64,000 nt of DNA from Phocaeicola fibrisolvens. GTDB taxonomy: Bacteria; Bacteroidota; Bacteroidia; Bacteroidales; Bacteroidaceae. Every line of letters starts with the position of its first letter. The stretch's first letter is position 1. Shown piece by piece: positions 61,720 to 64,000 of the stretch. The position numbers were made by a program, and so were the translations under genes. The notes beneath the pieces were generated by a model. That model saw only the letters and a program-made list of their open reading frames with translations, searched no databases and was not told where the DNA came from. Where the stretch lies: positions 1 through 64,000 of the forward strand of contig NZ_JAOQJI010000003.1 of the NCBI RefSeq assembly GCF_025567125.1. The letters run 5' to 3'.

Positions 61720-62762
61720 ATGGCAAAACGGTTTGAGATAAGAAACAGTACGGCAGAATTCCTAATCTTCGCTATTGAGGGCAAGGAAGATGGCATACAG
61801 GTGGTGTATCAGAATGATACTATCTGGTGTACGCAGAAAGCTATGGCAACCTTATTTGATTGTTCGACAGACAACATCGGTTTGCACCTGAAGAATATAT
61901 ATGCCAGTCAGGAGTTACAGAAAGAAACAACTACCGAGTTTTTCTCGGTAGTTCAAACAGAGGGTGAACGTCAAGTCAACAGAAAGACCCTGTTCTACAA
62001 TTTGGATGCCATTATATCTGTAGGGTATCGGGTAAACAGTATCAGAGCCACACAATTCCGCCAATGGTGTACCTCAGTCATCCGTCAATTCTCTATACGT
62101 GGTTATGTGATAGACAAGAAACGTATGGAAAATGGATCATTTATCGGTGAGGACTATTTTGAGCACTTACTGGCTGAAATCCGTGAGATCCGTCTCAGTG
62201 AACGCCGGTTTTATCAAAAACTTACTGACATTTACGCTACAGCTATTGATTATAACCGTGATGCTCCAACCACAAAGTTATTTTTCAAGAAGGTTCAGAA
62301 CAAGATGCATTATGCGGTACACGGCCAGACAGCAGCAGAACTGATTGTGAACAGAGCCGATGCTGAAAAAGAACACATGGGACTGACAACCTGGGAGAAT
62401 GCTCCAGACGGGAAAATAGTCAAGACTGATGTAAGTATTGCCAAAAACTACTTGAAGGGTATAGAACTGGAAGATATGGGACGTTTGGTCAATGCTGTTT
62501 TGGACATGGCTGAGCGTATGGCAAAGCGTCATATACCTATGACGATGGAAGATTGGGCGAAACGTATCGACATCATTCTGGAAGCAGGTGGTGATGCAAT
62601 CCTTACTGATGCAGGCAAAGTTACGGCTGAGTTTGCCAAGAAATTTGCTGAAGCCGAATTTGAAAAATACCGAATCATTCAAGACCGCTTGTTTAATTCG
62701 GATTTTGACCGCTTTAATACCGGTGATAACTTTCTACCATTTGATATTAATCCTGATAAAGA
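61720..62762 (+). CDS. rhuM: RhuM-family protein (3' end in the assembly gap)
   Basis: The 347 residues before the gap show the RhuM family pattern: VVYQNDTIWCTQKAMATLFDCST near the N-terminus, VGYRVNSIRATQFRQWCTSV (~105-124), RLSERRFYQKLTDIYATA and a Fic-like/HTH tail. RhuM proteins are often found between hsdM and hsdS in Bacteroidales type I loci; their function is unknown. The gene continues into the N run, so its length and the following hsdS are not seen. Any frame crossing the gap is an artefact. Confidence 0.85.
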
Positions 62763-63012
62763 NNNNNNNNNNNNNNNNNNNNNNNNNNNNNNNNNNNNNN
62801 NNNNNNNNNNNNNNNNNNNNNNNNNNNNNNNNNNNNNNNNNNNNNNNNNNNNNNNNNNNNNNNNNNNNNNNNNNNNNNNNNNNNNNNNNNNNNNNNNNNN
62901 NNNNNNNNNNNNNNNNNNNNNNNNNNNNNNNNNNNNNNNNNNNNNNNNNNNNNNNNNNNNNNNNNNNNNNNNNNNNNNNNNNNNNNNNNNNNNNNNNNNN
63001 NNNNNNNNNNNN
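62763..63012. other. Assembly gap (250 Ns)
   Basis: Exactly 250 Ns join the rhuM side to the ppdK side, so the true distance and order are unknown. It is where an active hsdS, a repeat-rich inversion target, would be expected. Confidence 0.99.
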
Positions 63013-64000
63013 AGATCGGGACGTACCGAACGGCCTTTGGCTACGGCCATCTCGATGAGCTGTCCCACTCCGTTCTGGTCGAGCACCTGGAACGGGTCGA
63101 CCTTCAGAATCTTCTTCTCCAGGTACACCGGCAAGAAGGAAGCGATGTCGTCGCGCGAATAACCGAAGGTCATCTGGGTCAGGTCGTTCGTACCGAAAGA
63201 GAAATATTCGGCGTGTGAAGCGATGCGGTCGGCGGTCAGGGCAGCACGCGGCACCTCAATCATGGTACCCACCTTGAACGGGATTTCCACGCCTTCTTCC
63301 TTGAACAGCTGAGCAGCCGTAGCACGAATCACTTTCTCCTGCGCCTCAAACTCATACAGGATACCGATGAGCGGCACCATGATTTCCGGATGCGGGTCGT
63401 AGCCTTCCTTCTTCAGCTCGCAGGCGGCACCCAAGATGGCGCGGGTCTGCATCTCGGTGATTTCCGGATAAGTATTTCCCAGACGACAGCCGCGGTGACC
63501 CAGCATCGGGTTGTGCTCGCAGAGGTTGTCCACACGCTGGCGGATGTATTCCACAGTCACGCCCATGGCCTCGGCCATTTCTTCCTGCCCCTTCAGGTCG
63601 TGCGGCACGAACTCATGCAACGGCGGGTCGAGCAGACGCACGTTGACCGGCAGTCCGTCCATGGTCTTGAAAATTTCCTTGAAGTCGGCTTTCTGATAAG
63701 GCAACAGCTTGTCGAGGGCTTTCTTGCGGCCTTCCACATCCTCGGCCAGAATCATTTCGCGCATAGCGATAATCTTTTCGTCGTCGAAGAACATGTGTTC
63801 CGTACGGCAGAGTCCGATACCTACGGCACCGAAACCGCGGGCATCCTGTGCGTTGCGCGGCGTGTCGGCATTGGTACGCACTTTCAGGCGGGCGTACTTG
63901 TCGCAGAGTTCCATCAGTTCGGCAAAGTTGCCCGACAGCTTGGCCGGCTGGGTCGGGATTTCTCCGGCATACACATAACCGTTGGTTCCGTTGATGGAGA
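63013..64000 (-). CDS. ppdK: Pyruvate phosphate dikinase, C-terminal part (partial at both ends)
   Basis: The visible 329 residues carry the C-terminal PEP/pyruvate-binding domain: GFGAVGIGLCRTEHMFF near the start, GHRGCRLG, PFKVGTMIEVPRAALTA, FGTNDLTQMTFGYSRDD and VGQLIEMAVAKGRSVRPD at the gap. The catalytic Cys segment lies in the gap. The enzyme interconverts pyruvate and PEP with ATP and phosphate in central metabolism. The GC content is clearly higher than in the rest of the window, as for a highly expressed chromosomal gene. The gene runs towards the gap and past the right edge. Confidence 0.95.

Noticed and set aside
63013..63030. Adapter-like AGATCGG at the gap edge
   Set aside because: The bases continue the normal ppdK reading frame (RPDL...), so they are genuine sequence.
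61720..63162. 480-aa frame reading from rhuM through the N run
   Set aside because: The part after the gap is the antisense of ppdK; the joint frame is an artefact of the gap.
1..64000. tRNA or rRNA genes as ICE insertion sites
   Set aside because: No tRNA cloverleaf or rRNA-like sequence was seen on either strand by eye; a tRNAscan run would be needed to exclude a diverged one.

Overview
The window is from a Bacteroidales genome (Bacteroides, Phocaeicola or Parabacteroides type). Two things support this: the transfer genes belong to the Bacteroidetes CTn tra family (TraA, E, F, G, J, K, M, N, O), and the promoters carry the Bacteroidetes -7 box TAnnTTTG. Most of the window is an integrative conjugative element (ICE) with cargo. 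A phase-variable type I restriction-modification (R-M) locus is split between the two ends. A 250-N assembly gap at 62763-63012 separates this from the C-terminal part of a housekeeping pyruvate phosphate dikinase gene.

Layout. 1-1542: a promoterless hsdS half-gene facing left and a tyrosine recombinase facing right, the usual arrangement of an hsdS inversion system. 1864-9295 (minus): accessory transfer genes, namely two lipoproteins, a topoisomerase-type zinc-ribbon protein, a TOPRIM primase-like protein, an ArdC-type antirestriction protein and DUF3945/DUF4099 proteins, one of them with a MutS domain I-like N-terminus. 9379-16558 (plus): a cell-wall glucosaminidase and then five cargo genes for secreted proteins and lipoproteins with Ig-like and TonB C-terminal domains. 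16579-32565 (minus): the type IV secretion operon, read from traA (ParA) through the VirB4 ATPase, TraJ, K, M, N, O and the VirD4 coupling protein to TraX. 32836-37727: accessory genes (three GNAT acetyltransferases, a P-loop kinase-like protein, a methyltransferase, a Crp-type regulator and a DUF4405 membrane protein). 37755-39960 (minus): relaxase, MobC-like protein and an oriT candidate. 41003-43000: the ICE integrase and an upstream array of paired 11-bp-period sites. 43018-47829: an XRE repressor, small DNA-binding proteins and a 1093-aa CHC2 primase-helicase. 47986-54184: candidate defence and signalling genes (an AAA ATPase with a TOPRIM-like partner, a WYL regulator, a SLOG protein with a phosphoribosyltransferase) and small ICE proteins. 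54568-55400: a 327-bp tandem repeat. 55561-62762 (plus): an XRE regulator, hsdR, an agmatine-deiminase-like enzyme, a GIY-YIG nuclease, hsdM and rhuM, cut by the gap.

The genes form a complete conjugation machine: ParA/TraB-like regulation, mating-pore proteins, a coupling protein, a relaxase with oriT, a peptidoglycan hydrolase, primases for the incoming strand and an antirestriction protein. It carries several immunity-type cargos. The most unusual features are the deiminase and GIY-YIG genes inside the type I R-M operon, the ATPase/TOPRIM-like pair, the Ig/TonB lipoprotein cluster, and several strongly patterned non-coding stretches (integrase arm-type sites, a nested palindrome at 52411-52558, and the 327-bp repeats). 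Function assignments come from reading motifs only; no database search was possible.
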